Shown piece by piece: positions 24,841-33,254 of a stretch of DNA of 36,839 nt. The notes below the pieces were generated by a model. The model was given only the letters and a program-made list of their open reading frames with translations, searched no databases and was not told where the DNA came from. The stretch is taken from NCBI GenBank assembly GCA_910578715.1, contig CAJTRL010000036.1:1-36839 (forward strand), written 5' to 3'. Made by a program: the position numbers and the translations under genes. This DNA comes from an uncultured Lachnospiraceae bacterium. GTDB lineage: Bacteria > Bacillota > Clostridia > Lachnospirales > Lachnospiraceae. The stretch's first letter is position 1. Every line of letters begins with the position of its first letter.

Positions 24841-25746
24841 TTAGTTTTCATCCAGCTTCGACGTATTATCTTCCAGCTTTTCCAGTTCCTTCATCTCTTC
24901 CGCATTCACCTTCTCCTTATGGTTTTTGTGATGCTTTCTCTTAAACCGGAGCTGGTCCGCTCTGTATTCCTGAATTTCTTTTTCATCATCCACGTCCACA
25001 ATAACCTTGACAAGCTGGCGCAGCACGTTTACGCTGTGCACCTCGCCCTTTAAGCCGTCCGATGTGGTCACAAAATCTCCCACGCCAGGCAGCTTTCTGT
25101 TCAGGTCCTCATATGTTTCTTCCTCATGGTTTAAACAGCACATCAGCCTCCCACAGACGCCGGAAATTTTCGTAGGATTCAGGGATAAATTCTGTTCCTT
25201 CGCCATCTTGATAGATACCGGAACAAACTCCGATAAATGCGTATGGCAGCACAATGCCCTTCCGCAGATACCGATACCGCCTACAATTTTGGTCTCATCC
25301 CGCACACCTATCTGACGAAGCTCTATCCTCGTCTTGAATACGGAAGCGAGGTCCTTCACCAGCTCCCTGAAATCGATACGGCCGTCCGCCGTAAAATAAA
25401 ACAAAACCTTGTTATTGTCAAATGTATATTCCGCATCAATGAGTTTCATCGGCAGTTCATGCTTCCGAATCTTCTCCAGGCAAATCTGAAAGGCATCCTT
25501 TTCCTTCTTTTTATTTGCCGCTTCCTGTTCGTCGTCTTTCGGCGTAGCCACGCGGAGAACCGCTTTTAACGGTTGTACAACTTTATCTTCCGTCACTTCT
25601 CTGGGGTCTCCTACTACCGTGCCGTATTCAATCCCTCTCGCAGTCTCTACGATTACGTGGTCCCCCTTTTTAATTTGTAACTTGCCGGGGTCAAAATAAT
25701 ATATTTTTCCGGCTGTGCGAAACCGCACACCTATGACATTCACCAT
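24841..25746 (-). CDS. ricT: RicT, PSP1-domain regulator of RNA processing and sporulation
   Basis: The Bacillus homologue (YaaT) forms a complex with RicA and RicF that assists RNase Y in mRNA maturation and influences sporulation, competence and biofilm. The 301-residue protein has the PSP1 domain and the six conserved cysteines: C161, C166, C167, C198, C203 and C204 (CGRALCC and CGRLMCC). These are linked to iron-sulfur binding in the Bacillus complex. A highly charged C-terminal tail follows residue 265. AGGAGG precedes the ATG. It lies between holB and the tRNA methyltransferase, the usual Firmicutes order. Confidence 0.93.
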   Translation of the reverse strand: MVNVIGVRFRTAGKIYYFDPGKLQIKKGDHVIVETARGIEYGTVVGDPREVTEDKVVQPLKAVLRVATPKDDEQEAANKKKEKDAFQICLEKIRKHELPMKLIDAEYTFDNNKVLFYFTADGRIDFRELVKDLASVFKTRIELRQIGVRDETKIVGGIGICGRALCCHTHLSEFVPVSIKMAKEQNLSLNPTKISGVCGRLMCCLNHEEETYEDLNRKLPGVGDFVTTSDGLKGEVHSVNVLRQLVKVIVDVDDEKEIQEYRADQLRFKRKHHKNHKEKVNAEEMKELEKLEDNTSKLDEN

Positions 25747-25770
25747 TCTCTATAAACCTCCATATTTCCT

Positions 25771-26760
25771 CTAGTTTTCCTGAATTGTCAGCAAGAGCAG
25801 CTCCATCGTCAAATCGAAATTGACATTCGCTTCCAGCCGCCTTTTGGCCTGCTGCAGAGCCTTAACAATCGTTTCGATTCCTTCATAAGTGCTTCTGTCC
25901 GCAACTTTACGGATATACTGAATCTCATTCTTAAAAATAAGACTGTTGGCGTCTTTCGTTGCCTTAAACAACAGCGCATCCCGATACCAGACCGAAAGGA
26001 TGTCCAAATAATCGGTCACGTCAAACTGGTATTCCGAAATCTTTTTAATTGCCTTGACAACTTCACTGATATCCATATCATTAATATATTTTACCAGCGT
26101 AACTGCCTCTTCTTTTACTTTTTCAAATTCCTCGCTGGATGCGAGCATCTTGGCCTTACCGATATTTCCTCTCGCAAAGGCTACACAGATATTTGCCTTA
26201 TAATCCGGGATTTTCAGCTCCTCCATCAAAAATTTTTTTACTTTATGGTCGGGAACCGGCTTCATATTCAGCACAACACATCTGCTGAGTATCGTAGGCA
26301 GAAGCGCCTCCACATTGGTTGTCAGAATCAGGATGACTGCATATTCCGGCGGTTCTTCCAGCGTTTTCAGCAAGGCATTCTGCGCCTGTACAGTCATTTT
26401 TTCCCCCTCATTCATAATGTATATTTTGCGGGGACTGCTGTAAGGTTTAATGCCGATATCATTGTTTATCTGCGTTCGGATATCCTCCACGCCGATTGTA
26501 TTCGGTTTATCATGAGATACAAAAATAATATCCGGCTGATTGCCGCTCTTTGCCTGAATACAGGAATGACATTCCCCACAGGGCTCCGTCTCGCCCTTTT
26601 CACACTGCAATGCCGTTGCAAAAACTTTGGCCGCAAATTCCTTGCCGGAGCTTCTCTCGCCATTGATAATATACGCATGCGATACTTTGTTCATGGCAAT
26701 GGCATTCTGTAAATGTTCCTTTAACTGTTCCTGTCCGATAATATCCGTAAATTTTGCCAT
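25771..26760 (-). CDS. holB: DNA polymerase III delta' subunit
   Basis: This 329-residue clamp-loader subunit of the replisome has a modified P-loop (GERSSGKEF, 34-42) and a four-Cys zinc module, C53, C61, C64 and C67. It also has TLEEPPEYAVILILTTNVEALLPTILSRC, the sensor-1/SRC region of the family. Its order between yaaR and ricT matches Bacillus. A G-rich ribosome site lies before the ATG. Confidence 0.94.
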   Translation of the reverse strand: MAKFTDIIGQEQLKEHLQNAIAMNKVSHAYIINGERSSGKEFAAKVFATALQCEKGETEPCGECHSCIQAKSGNQPDIIFVSHDKPNTIGVEDIRTQINNDIGIKPYSSPRKIYIMNEGEKMTVQAQNALLKTLEEPPEYAVILILTTNVEALLPTILSRCVVLNMKPVPDHKVKKFLMEELKIPDYKANICVAFARGNIGKAKMLASSEEFEKVKEEAVTLVKYINDMDISEVVKAIKKISEYQFDVTDYLDILSVWYRDALLFKATKDANSLIFKNEIQYIRKVADRSTYEGIETIVKALQQAKRRLEANVNFDLTMELLLLTIQEN

Positions 26761-26783
26761 TCAATATCCCCCCTGCCTCTTCT

Positions 26784-27224
26784 TTAAGTAAAAATGTCCA
26801 AAAGCAATCCTCTTATCTCTCCTATCTTGTTTAATATCGCCAGATTATCCTGTTCCTCTTTCACAAGCTCCTGTGCCAGCTCATCCAGATTCTGGTCAAT
26901 CAGACGAATAATGCCATAAACGCGGTGCCTGCCTTTTCTGTCCAGAAAATTTTCTCTGGAAAAAGCGTGGGAGCGGTTTACGATTTCATTCATAAAATCT
27001 TTGATTAACGCCCTGTAACGCCGCATATCCTTGATATCCCGGTGTTTGGCGAGCTTATCCCCCTGTCTGGTGATTTCTTCCATCATCTGCATCAGCGCGT
27101 TCTGCAAATCCTGTTCTTCAATCCGGCTGACCAATGTGAATTTAAATGTGCCGTCCGTCTCCTGTGCCTGCTGAGGCTGTTCTATCTGCACAGGCTGCTG
27201 CACCTGATTTACTTTAATATCCAC
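26784..27224 (-). CDS. YaaR family protein (DUF327)
   Basis: A small 146-residue, mainly helical protein of the YaaR family, of unknown molecular function, always found next to holB in many Firmicutes. A Gln/Pro-rich N-terminal part (to about residue 27) is followed by a helical body with conserved RYRALIKDFMNEIVNRSHAF-type residues. It starts with GTG, with GGAGG eight bases upstream. It is 23 bases before holB in the transcript. Confidence 0.9.
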   Translation of the reverse strand: MDIKVNQVQQPVQIEQPQQAQETDGTFKFTLVSRIEEQDLQNALMQMMEEITRQGDKLAKHRDIKDMRRYRALIKDFMNEIVNRSHAFSRENFLDRKGRHRVYGIIRLIDQNLDELAQELVKEEQDNLAILNKIGEIRGLLLDIFT

Positions 27225-27245
27225 TTAAACCCTCCAGTGCGCCCG

Positions 27246-27836
27246 TTATGCGCCATATTTTTTGATATACTCCATAATTTTTTCAAGACACTGTTCTAAT
27301 TCTCCATTATAAAAAGTCTGTGTAATACCGGCTGATTTCATTCTTTCCTCTGAAAAATCTTCCGCATCCGCCAGAAAACGTCTGCACATTTCTTCATACT
27401 TCGGATGGTCCTGTGCTTTTTCCCTGTCCAGCGCCCTCTGCAGCCGCACGCCGTCGTCCAGTTCAATCATCACCGGAATCACATTTTCTTTTCCGTAAAA
27501 AATGCGAATCTTTTCATAGGCTTCCAGCGTACCGATTACAAGATACGACTGCATGGATAAGTCAATTTCCTTATCCGCCACCGTAAAATACCGCCAGATT
27601 CCATGACAGGTATGATAGATTCTGGCCTCAATAACTTCTCCCTTTTTCAAAAGCTCCTGATATCCGTCCTCATCCGTAAAATGGTATTCCACGCCGTCCT
27701 GTTCTTCCGCGCGAATGGGACGTGTCGTATACGGTACGATTTTTTGGAGACGAATATCATTCTGTTCCAGAAGTTTTTTATAAATTGTATCTTTTCCTGA
27801 GGAACTTTTTCCCATCAGATACACTATTTTCCCCAT
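27246..27836 (-). CDS. Guanylate kinase-like P-loop protein
   Basis: A 196-residue protein with the guanylate kinase fold. Its P-loop GKSSSGKDT (9-17) has Asp where Ser or Thr normally follows the Lys. PYTTRPIRAEEQDGVEYHF follows, the GMP-binding block of guanylate kinases, and the EARIYHTCHGIWRYFTV segment replaces the usual lid region. It could be a true guanylate kinase or a divergent paralogue with another nucleotide target. It sits where Bacillus has thymidylate kinase (between the YaaO-type decarboxylase and YaaR). The ATG at 27836 is chosen; a TTG upstream has no ribosome site. Confidence 0.82.
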   Translation of the reverse strand: MGKIVYLMGKSSSGKDTIYKKLLEQNDIRLQKIVPYTTRPIRAEEQDGVEYHFTDEDGYQELLKKGEVIEARIYHTCHGIWRYFTVADKEIDLSMQSYLVIGTLEAYEKIRIFYGKENVIPVMIELDDGVRLQRALDREKAQDHPKYEEMCRRFLADAEDFSEERMKSAGITQTFYNGELEQCLEKIMEYIKKYGA

Positions 27837-27935
27837 ATGAATCGTATGCCTTCCTCTGCTCTCCAATTTCTTTTCTGCTTTAATATTCTTCTTTACTTTA
27901 ATAATGCCATATTTCTACGGGAATTTCAATTTTAT

Positions 27936-29606
27936 TCAGCAAATAATCGTAACCGTTTCGTCTGCGCATATCCCCTGGACGGAAAGGCCGAGACGCAGAC
28001 TTTTTCTTATCCGGACAATCAAGGCATTTTCGATAATCTCTCCAGGAACAAGAAGCGGAATCCCCGGCGGATAAAGACATACAAAATCCCCGCTGATATG
28101 ACCGGCCGCCTGAGCGAGCGGAACCCTTCTTATTCTTTCCGGAGCCTGACTGTGCAAATCTTCTCCCTTACAATCCTCATTTTCCGAATTTTCCCGGCTC
28201 CGGCTGCCATAAACGGACGCAAAAGCCTCCGCAATTGTCAGTTTTGCCACCGGACGGATATCCTCTGCTTCGGGACTCATTTCCTGTAAAACCGCTTCCT
28301 GACTTATCTCCTGTAAAACTGTTTCCTGATTTATCTCCTGTAAATCCTCACTGTCAGCCCGCTCCAGTCTTCCATCGACCTGTAATAACGCCTCCGCCAG
28401 TCTCTGCCAGCCTTCCTCTTCGTCCATAATTGTCATAATCGCCAGCACATAACTGCCGGCCGCCATTTCCATCTGTAAATGAAATTCATCCCGGAGCGTA
28501 TCGTAAAGAGCCTGTCCGCTCATGGAAGTTCCTTTAACGGAAATAACCAGCTTGCAGATATCCCACGCCCGAAAACAATGAGCTTCTTCACATAGCGCCT
28601 CAGGACTTCCGACGCGGATATGTTTACATTTTTTCATCCGGCTCATGAAATTTTCATAATAACGCCTAAGCGCCGCAAAACGGACCGCCGCATTTTCCCG
28701 CACATAAGAAAGACAGGCATCCATGCCCGCCATGAAAACATAAGAAGGACTGCTCGACTGATAAATTGTCAGATACTTTCGCAGCCGTTCCCGATTGACA
28801 ACCGCACCGTTCACATGCAGCAATGCCGTCTGTGTCGGAGAAGGCAGCGTTTTGTGCAGACTTTGAATCACAATATCCGCACCCTGGTTTACCGCGTTTT
28901 CCGGCACTTCCTCTGCCAGCCCCAAATGCGCGCCGTGAGCTTCGTCCACAATCAAAATTCTGCCCCTCTCATGAACAACGCGCGCGATTTCCCGGATATC
29001 CGCAATAATACCCTCATAAGTCGGCGACGTAATCACCACCGCCCGGCACTCCGGGAACATGTCCAATTCTTCTTTCACGGCCTCAGGGCTTACCGCATCC
29101 GCAATATCAAACTCCTCTATCCGTCCGGGATAAAGATATTTTACCCGTAATTCCTGTAATAGCGCCGCATGGTAAACAGATTTATGACAATTGCGCGCAA
29201 TCAGTATCATATCCTGTTTCTCCGCTACCGCCGAAACCGCCGCCAGAATCCCACAGGTACTTCCGTTTACCAGAAAAAAAGTCTCCTCCGCGCCATACAG
29301 CTTTGCCGCTCTCTTCTGCGCCTCAAGCAGAATGCCCTCTGCCTGATGCAGATTGTCAAATCCGTCTATTTCCGTAATATCTATTTTAAAAAAATCCGAA
29401 AATCCTTCTATCTTACCGCTCCGTTTATGTCCTGGCATATGATAAGGATAGAAATCTGTCCTTCCGTAACGGGCCAGACTGTTATACAGCCCTCCGTCTT
29501 TTCCGCTTTGCCCATGTTCCAAACCGCTTCTTCTTGTTTTGTTCCCGCTTTGCTCATGCCCCAAGCCGCTTCTTCTTATTTTATTCTCGATTTGCTCATG
29601 CCCCAA
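27936..29606 (-). CDS. YaaO-type Orn/Lys/Arg decarboxylase family PLP enzyme
   Basis: A fold-type I PLP enzyme of the Orn/Lys/Arg decarboxylase family. Counting from an upstream ATG at 29663, the PLP Lys is K271 in SLHKTLPS, and D240 and H243 lie in VDEAHGAHLG. The YHMPGHKRSG block marks the normal N-terminus of this family. In front of it lie about 35-50 extra residues made of a 14-residue repeat. The TTG at 29606 (GGGAG seven bases upstream) is my preferred start; the ATG at 29663 would overlap the HD gene by 68 bases. A second repeat (9 residues, three copies) lies in the linker before the C-terminal domain. The amino acid substrate is not determinable. Confidence 0.82.
   Translation of the reverse strand: MGHEQIENKIRRSGLGHEQSGNKTRRSGLEHGQSGKDGGLYNSLARYGRTDFYPYHMPGHKRSGKIEGFSDFFKIDITEIDGFDNLHQAEGILLEAQKRAAKLYGAEETFFLVNGSTCGILAAVSAVAEKQDMILIARNCHKSVYHAALLQELRVKYLYPGRIEEFDIADAVSPEAVKEELDMFPECRAVVITSPTYEGIIADIREIARVVHERGRILIVDEAHGAHLGLAEEVPENAVNQGADIVIQSLHKTLPSPTQTALLHVNGAVVNRERLRKYLTIYQSSSPSYVFMAGMDACLSYVRENAAVRFAALRRYYENFMSRMKKCKHIRVGSPEALCEEAHCFRAWDICKLVISVKGTSMSGQALYDTLRDEFHLQMEMAAGSYVLAIMTIMDEEEGWQRLAEALLQVDGRLERADSEDLQEINQETVLQEISQEAVLQEMSPEAEDIRPVAKLTIAEAFASVYGSRSRENSENEDCKGEDLHSQAPERIRRVPLAQAAGHISGDFVCLYPPGIPLLVPGEIIENALIVRIRKSLRLGLSVQGICADETVTIIC
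28278..28350. repeat. 27-bp coding repeat in the decarboxylase linker
   Basis: Three imperfect copies of a 27-base unit encode LQEINQETV, LQEISQEAV and LQEMSPEAE. They lie between the PLP domain and the C-terminal domain. Confidence 0.8.
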
Positions 29607-29642
29607 GCCGTTTCTCCCTGTCCTGTTCCCGCTTTGCCTCGG
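29500..29642. repeat. 42-bp coding minisatellite at the HD/decarboxylase junction
   Basis: Units recur every 42 bases: the shared TTTG lies at 29507, 29549, 29591 and 29633. Each full unit encodes a 14-residue peptide of the form RSGLGHEQSGNKTR. The tract covers the 3' end of the HD gene and the 5' end of the decarboxylase gene. Confidence 0.88.
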
Positions 29643-30186
29643 CAAAATCGTATCGTTTTCCATGCCCCTTGTGCAGTTTTAACGTTTCCATCAAAGAACA
29701 ATATTTATCCGCACTCGTAACAACCCATGATTCTCTGCATGCGGGCGGCACAATTGTAAGCGGCCACATATGCTTTCTTATGATATCCCGCTGAATATCC
29801 GTCAACTGATACTCTTTATCCGCGTTCCGCAGCGCGATGCCCGGGTGCCAGAAACCATGAAGCCGCCCCCGCTCTGCCACATATCCCTTATCATGCCAGT
29901 CATACAGGAAATAGTCATGCAGCAGGGAACCTCTGATTAAATCTCTCTGATTACAGTGCAGATGCAGTTTTTTATTTAAAATCAGACTATACCGCGCAAC
30001 GCTCAGACAATGGTCATTGACGGTCATATTTCCATGCTGGATATGCGCTTTGGTTTTCCTGAAATTATCGGAACGGATGATATCATCCCCGTATTTCTGC
30101 AGCAGACGGCGAATTCTGCGGTAACGCTCAAAATGCCTTTTCAGTCGTTCTCTTCTGCGGTTTCTGATTTTTTCCACGATACTCAT
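29596..30186 (-). CDS. HD-domain hydrolase (small)
   Basis: A 196-residue protein with an Arg-rich, very basic N-terminus (about 6-30), followed by an HD metal-dependent phosphohydrolase domain. Visible ligands are H59 in NDHCLSVARYS and the H90-D91 pair in GSLLHDYFLYDW. HD proteins cleave phosphate esters of nucleotides or related compounds; the substrate here is unknown. Its last codons run into the 42-bp repeat, and its stop overlaps the likely TTG start of the decarboxylase by about 11 bases, suggesting coupled translation. It heads the yaaO-rsmI neighbourhood. Confidence 0.85.
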   Translation of the reverse strand: MSIVEKIRNRRRERLKRHFERYRRIRRLLQKYGDDIIRSDNFRKTKAHIQHGNMTVNDHCLSVARYSLILNKKLHLHCNQRDLIRGSLLHDYFLYDWHDKGYVAERGRLHGFWHPGIALRNADKEYQLTDIQRDIIRKHMWPLTIVPPACRESWVVTSADKYCSLMETLKLHKGHGKRYDFAEAKREQDREKRLGA

Positions 30187-30296
30187 TCTAATATCGTCTT
30201 CCTTTCTTTCCTTTTCTGTTTTCCCGGCATATCCCTATTTCTCTGGTATAATTATATTTTCCTGATATAATTCCATTTCCTTGATATCCCTTTTTC

Positions 30297-30325
30297 AGTA
30301 TACCGCCGCCCGGCGGCGCAGGCAA
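30297..30325 (-). promoter_or_regulatory. Possible promoter of the HD/decarboxylase genes
   Basis: On the minus strand TTGCCT (30325-30320) and TATACT (30302-30297) are separated by 17 bases. The spacer consists largely of a GC-rich inverted repeat (CGCCGCCCGGCGGCG). It could instead be the remains of a terminator of the preceding glycosyltransferase gene, but no T-run follows. Confidence 0.45.
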
Positions 30326-30330
30326 TCGGT

Positions 30331-31506
30331 TCACATTTCTATCAGATTATGCAGCACTGCCGCGCGATGTTCCCACATATGCGCCGCTTTTGCCATCTCG
30401 TACCCATTATCGATAATCTCCTGCATTTTGTCCGGATTGGCAAGTAATCCATATACCATATCGGGCAGCTCTTCCGGGTGCGCAGTCGAATAGATTTTAC
30501 AATTCCCCTCGTCCTGTAATATTTCTTCCAGATAAAGACTGCTGTCTGTCAGGCACAAAGCCCCGTTCAGCATCGAATTGAAAATCCTGTCATGCGCACC
30601 GTCCCGGAACCAGGGCATAACATTCAATGAAATCTTACTCTGACACAATTTTTTCAGACATCCCACCGAATCCAGACTACTGCCGTTTATCAGATTTTCC
30701 GGCTTTTTACAGTCAAGCGCATCCCATCCGCCTCCAAAAACATGCACTTTGATTCCCGCATCCACAAGCGACTGCACCGCCTGTCCCCTTGTCCGGAACC
30801 GTACATATAAATCGAGGAATGTCAGTTTGCTCATAACTTGTTTTAATTCTTCTTCTGTTACCTCCGGTATCTCCCGGCGGATATGCTCCTCTGCCGCTTC
30901 CTCCAGCGGCTTCATCGGATGTGCCAGTAAGTCGTCTATGATTCCATAATAAAACGCCGTGTATTCATCGTCAATCCTCGTAATATATTTCTCAAACTGC
31001 TCCGGCCTCGTATAGTTGCCGACCATCGTCACTTCATAGCGCCGATACTCCGCCGGCGTATAGGATTTCCCCGGATATAACTGTGTTCCGGCAAGCGGGA
31101 GAAACGGTCCGTTCTGGATTTCCGGGAAAAATCTCTTCATATATTTTTCATGATACCTGTCAATGCTGATATGGTGGTAGTCTCTCGGATGCTTTTCCAG
31201 AAAATGATGATAGTACATCGGATGGTCCACTACAATGTTATAGCTCGGAATCTGCAGTGCATCCCACATCATCCTGTCATTCTCATCCAGAAAAATTTCC
31301 TCTCCGCTCATCCCATGAAAATTAAAATTGATAAGTATGGTATTTCCTATTTCAAAAAACTTGAAAAAACGATTGGTGCTGCTCCACGGACGGCTTAAAT
31401 CAAAAATATAAGTCTGATGCCCCATTTTCTGAAATGCTTCCGCCAGTTGTATCGAAAAATATCCCTGTGTTTCTATATCGCCCTCAAAAAGCATTATTTT
31501 TTTCAT
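30331..31506 (-). CDS. CgeB-like glycosyltransferase family protein
   Basis: This protein of about 391 residues resembles the CgeB/DUF3880 group of GT-B glycosyltransferases. The N-terminal half (KIMLFEGDIETQGYFSIQLAEAF) looks like an acceptor domain. The C-terminal half has the GGGWDAL and ISLNVMPWFRDGAHDRIFNSMLNGALCLTDSS blocks, which resemble the nucleotide-sugar site of the family. CgeB in Bacillus is tied to spore coat glycosylation; other members modify surface structures. Neither donor nor acceptor can be named. The ATG at 31506 is preferred over the one at 31518 because GGGA precedes it. It follows an HD-hydrolase gene by about 46 bases, with a hairpin in between. Confidence 0.75.
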   Translation of the reverse strand: MKKIMLFEGDIETQGYFSIQLAEAFQKMGHQTYIFDLSRPWSSTNRFFKFFEIGNTILINFNFHGMSGEEIFLDENDRMMWDALQIPSYNIVVDHPMYYHHFLEKHPRDYHHISIDRYHEKYMKRFFPEIQNGPFLPLAGTQLYPGKSYTPAEYRRYEVTMVGNYTRPEQFEKYITRIDDEYTAFYYGIIDDLLAHPMKPLEEAAEEHIRREIPEVTEEELKQVMSKLTFLDLYVRFRTRGQAVQSLVDAGIKVHVFGGGWDALDCKKPENLINGSSLDSVGCLKKLCQSKISLNVMPWFRDGAHDRIFNSMLNGALCLTDSSLYLEEILQDEGNCKIYSTAHPEELPDMVYGLLANPDKMQEIIDNGYEMAKAAHMWEHRAAVLHNLIEM

Positions 31507-31520
31507 GTTTATTCCCATCT

Positions 31521-31536
31521 GTCCGCTGAAGCGGAC
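31521..31536 (-). other. Small perfect hairpin before the glycosyltransferase start
   Basis: GTCCGC and GCGGAC pair around a 4-base loop, with no T-run. The hairpin stands between the HD stop and the start codon of the glycosyltransferase and may influence its translation. Confidence 0.5.
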
Positions 31537-31552
31537 ACTCTAAATCCCCCAT

Positions 31553-32290
31553 TCAAAAATTTTTCATTTCCGGCTTTCCAGCTCCCGGCCCGTTATGCGG
31601 GCATTCCGCCTTCCCGTCCATCAGTTCTCTAAGAAATTCCGGCCCTTCCTCATGTATTGTACAGACTTCCCGGAACAGGCTCTGGTAAAAATTCACCGCG
31701 GCCGCCCTTCTTTGTCCGGCAATCTCTCTTCCCCTCTCAGTATAAAACGAATCATAAATTCCTTCCAGTTTATATTTGTATTCCCGAAAAAAAGATTCCC
31801 GCCCGTCTTCCGCTCCGTCCAGAACCGCTCCGTCTTCCGACACTGAATATAACGGCTGTGCCATCTGTCCTTTATACAATAAAGTACGGGCGATTCCAAG
31901 CGTACCGCATACGTCGATTTTATCCGCGTCAAATAATATTTTGGCCTCTATGCTCTGCGGAAAATTATCCTTCCGAAAACGATGTGAGCGAATACACGCT
32001 CTGACCTGTTTCGCAAATTCCTCTTCATAATGATGTTCCTTCAAAAAAACATATGCCTTATCCGCACCGGCCTGCGCGTGGCATACCGCCGGGTTTTCAA
32101 ACTGCTCTTTTCTTCCTATGTCATGCAAAAGGCAGGCACAGACCAATACATCCCGGTTCACGTTCTGCTCCGTCCGCGCAATATCCAATGCCATATACAG
32201 CACCCTGTAAATATGCTCTTTATCATGTGCACTGTCTTCCATACATGAGAGCATATATGCTTCCCATAATAAATAATTTTCCTTTGTCAT
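31553..32290 (-). CDS. HD-domain phosphohydrolase (YedJ/YpgQ-like)
   Basis: A 245-residue HD hydrolase. The metal ligands fit H22/H26 in AHDKEHIYRVL, H56-D57 in CLLHDIGR, and a later Asp in LFDADKIDVCGTLG. This pattern matches the YedJ/YpgQ-type nucleotide hydrolases. There is no signal peptide. The ATG at 32290 is preferred over the one at 32302, which directly abuts AAGGA. The gene is followed by a glycosyltransferase gene and preceded by a HEAT-repeat gene. Nothing links the three functionally other than shared strand and short gaps. Confidence 0.85.
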   Translation of the reverse strand: MTKENYLLWEAYMLSCMEDSAHDKEHIYRVLYMALDIARTEQNVNRDVLVCACLLHDIGRKEQFENPAVCHAQAGADKAYVFLKEHHYEEEFAKQVRACIRSHRFRKDNFPQSIEAKILFDADKIDVCGTLGIARTLLYKGQMAQPLYSVSEDGAVLDGAEDGRESFFREYKYKLEGIYDSFYTERGREIAGQRRAAAVNFYQSLFREVCTIHEEGPEFLRELMDGKAECPHNGPGAGKPEMKNF

Positions 32291-32375
32291 AAATATCGCC
32301 ATTCCTTTTTCTATTTATTTCAGCTTCCTCGTTATTTAACTCTCTTTTTGAATATACGCTTCCTTATCTTAGCTT

Positions 32376-32990
32376 TTATAGGAACTTACTCGCAAGTTTA
32401 TATACCTGCGCGGCCTTTCTGGAGGACAAATCCCATTTTCCAAGTTCATCCGCTACCAAAGCCGCATGTTTTTTACTAATATCCCGAAGGCTGTTGCCTG
32501 CCGACTTCCTCACATACTCGCTCTCATCTTCTTTATGGCTTGCCAGCAGTTCAATCGCAGCTTCCGGGTGCTCTTTAAAATATGGCCGGCTGGTCCATAC
32601 GCGCAAGCCTTCAGACGCCGCTCTGCGGACATTCGCATTTTCATCCGTAAACCAATCCCAAATCACAGGAAGCGCACTTTCATATCCAATTGTAGCACAA
32701 TATGCGTCAAATGCCATAGCAAGTATTTCCTGTACCTTCCAGCTTTCATGAAGGCTGACTGTATTTCGCAGAAACCCGAGCGCGTCCGGATATCTGTCCG
32801 CTACATATCCTGCCAAAAATACACCGACTTCCTGAATTTGAAAATTTTCCGATTGATAGAGAACCGGAAATATTTCATAGCATTCCTGCGGCGTATGCTC
32901 CATATAGTATTTTTTTGCCTCTGTCTTCACAAGTTTCAGACTGTCTTTCTCAGGAATCAGCTGCGATAAATATTGAACATATTTTTCCAT
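32376..32990 (-). CDS. HEAT-repeat protein, DNA-alkylation-repair-like
   Basis: A 204-residue all-helical protein made of HEAT-like repeats. The segments NVRRAASEGLRVWTSRPYF and EYVRKSAGNSLRDISKKHAALV have the VRRS...LNDISK-type pattern of the AlkD/AlkC DNA glycosylase superfamily. The family excises alkylated bases, but several members have lost the catalytic residues and I cannot assign activity here. The ATG at 32990 is chosen because of the perfect GGAGGAG about 9 bases upstream; the frame continues to 33071 without a site. Confidence 0.78.
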   Translation of the reverse strand: MEKYVQYLSQLIPEKDSLKLVKTEAKKYYMEHTPQECYEIFPVLYQSENFQIQEVGVFLAGYVADRYPDALGFLRNTVSLHESWKVQEILAMAFDAYCATIGYESALPVIWDWFTDENANVRRAASEGLRVWTSRPYFKEHPEAAIELLASHKEDESEYVRKSAGNSLRDISKKHAALVADELGKWDLSSRKAAQVYKLASKFL

Positions 32991-33182
32991 ATAAAAATTC
33001 TCCTCCTTCACGCCATATACTCCATATCTGTATATTTTCCTAATCCATAGAATGAATTTACTATCTTCCATATTGTTACATTCTGTATTCTCGCGTTTTC
33101 ATTCTATCATACTTTTCTATGAAAGCCCATTCTTTATCCGAATTTACTCAATATTCAACATTTCGCGACGCGAGATTTTTGA

Positions 33183-33209
33183 TATGCAAAAAAGACCGCT
33201 TTTTGCATA
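33183..33209 (-). terminator. Hairpin downstream of the tRNA pair
   Basis: TATGCAAAAA and TTTTTGCATA form a perfect 10-bp stem with a 7-base loop, about 110 bases after tRNA-Lys. On the minus strand it contains a six-T run. It may end the tRNA transcript. Confidence 0.5.
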
Positions 33210-33254
33210 AATGCCTACAAAAAACCGCCTTACATAAAAAATATATTATGTTTC

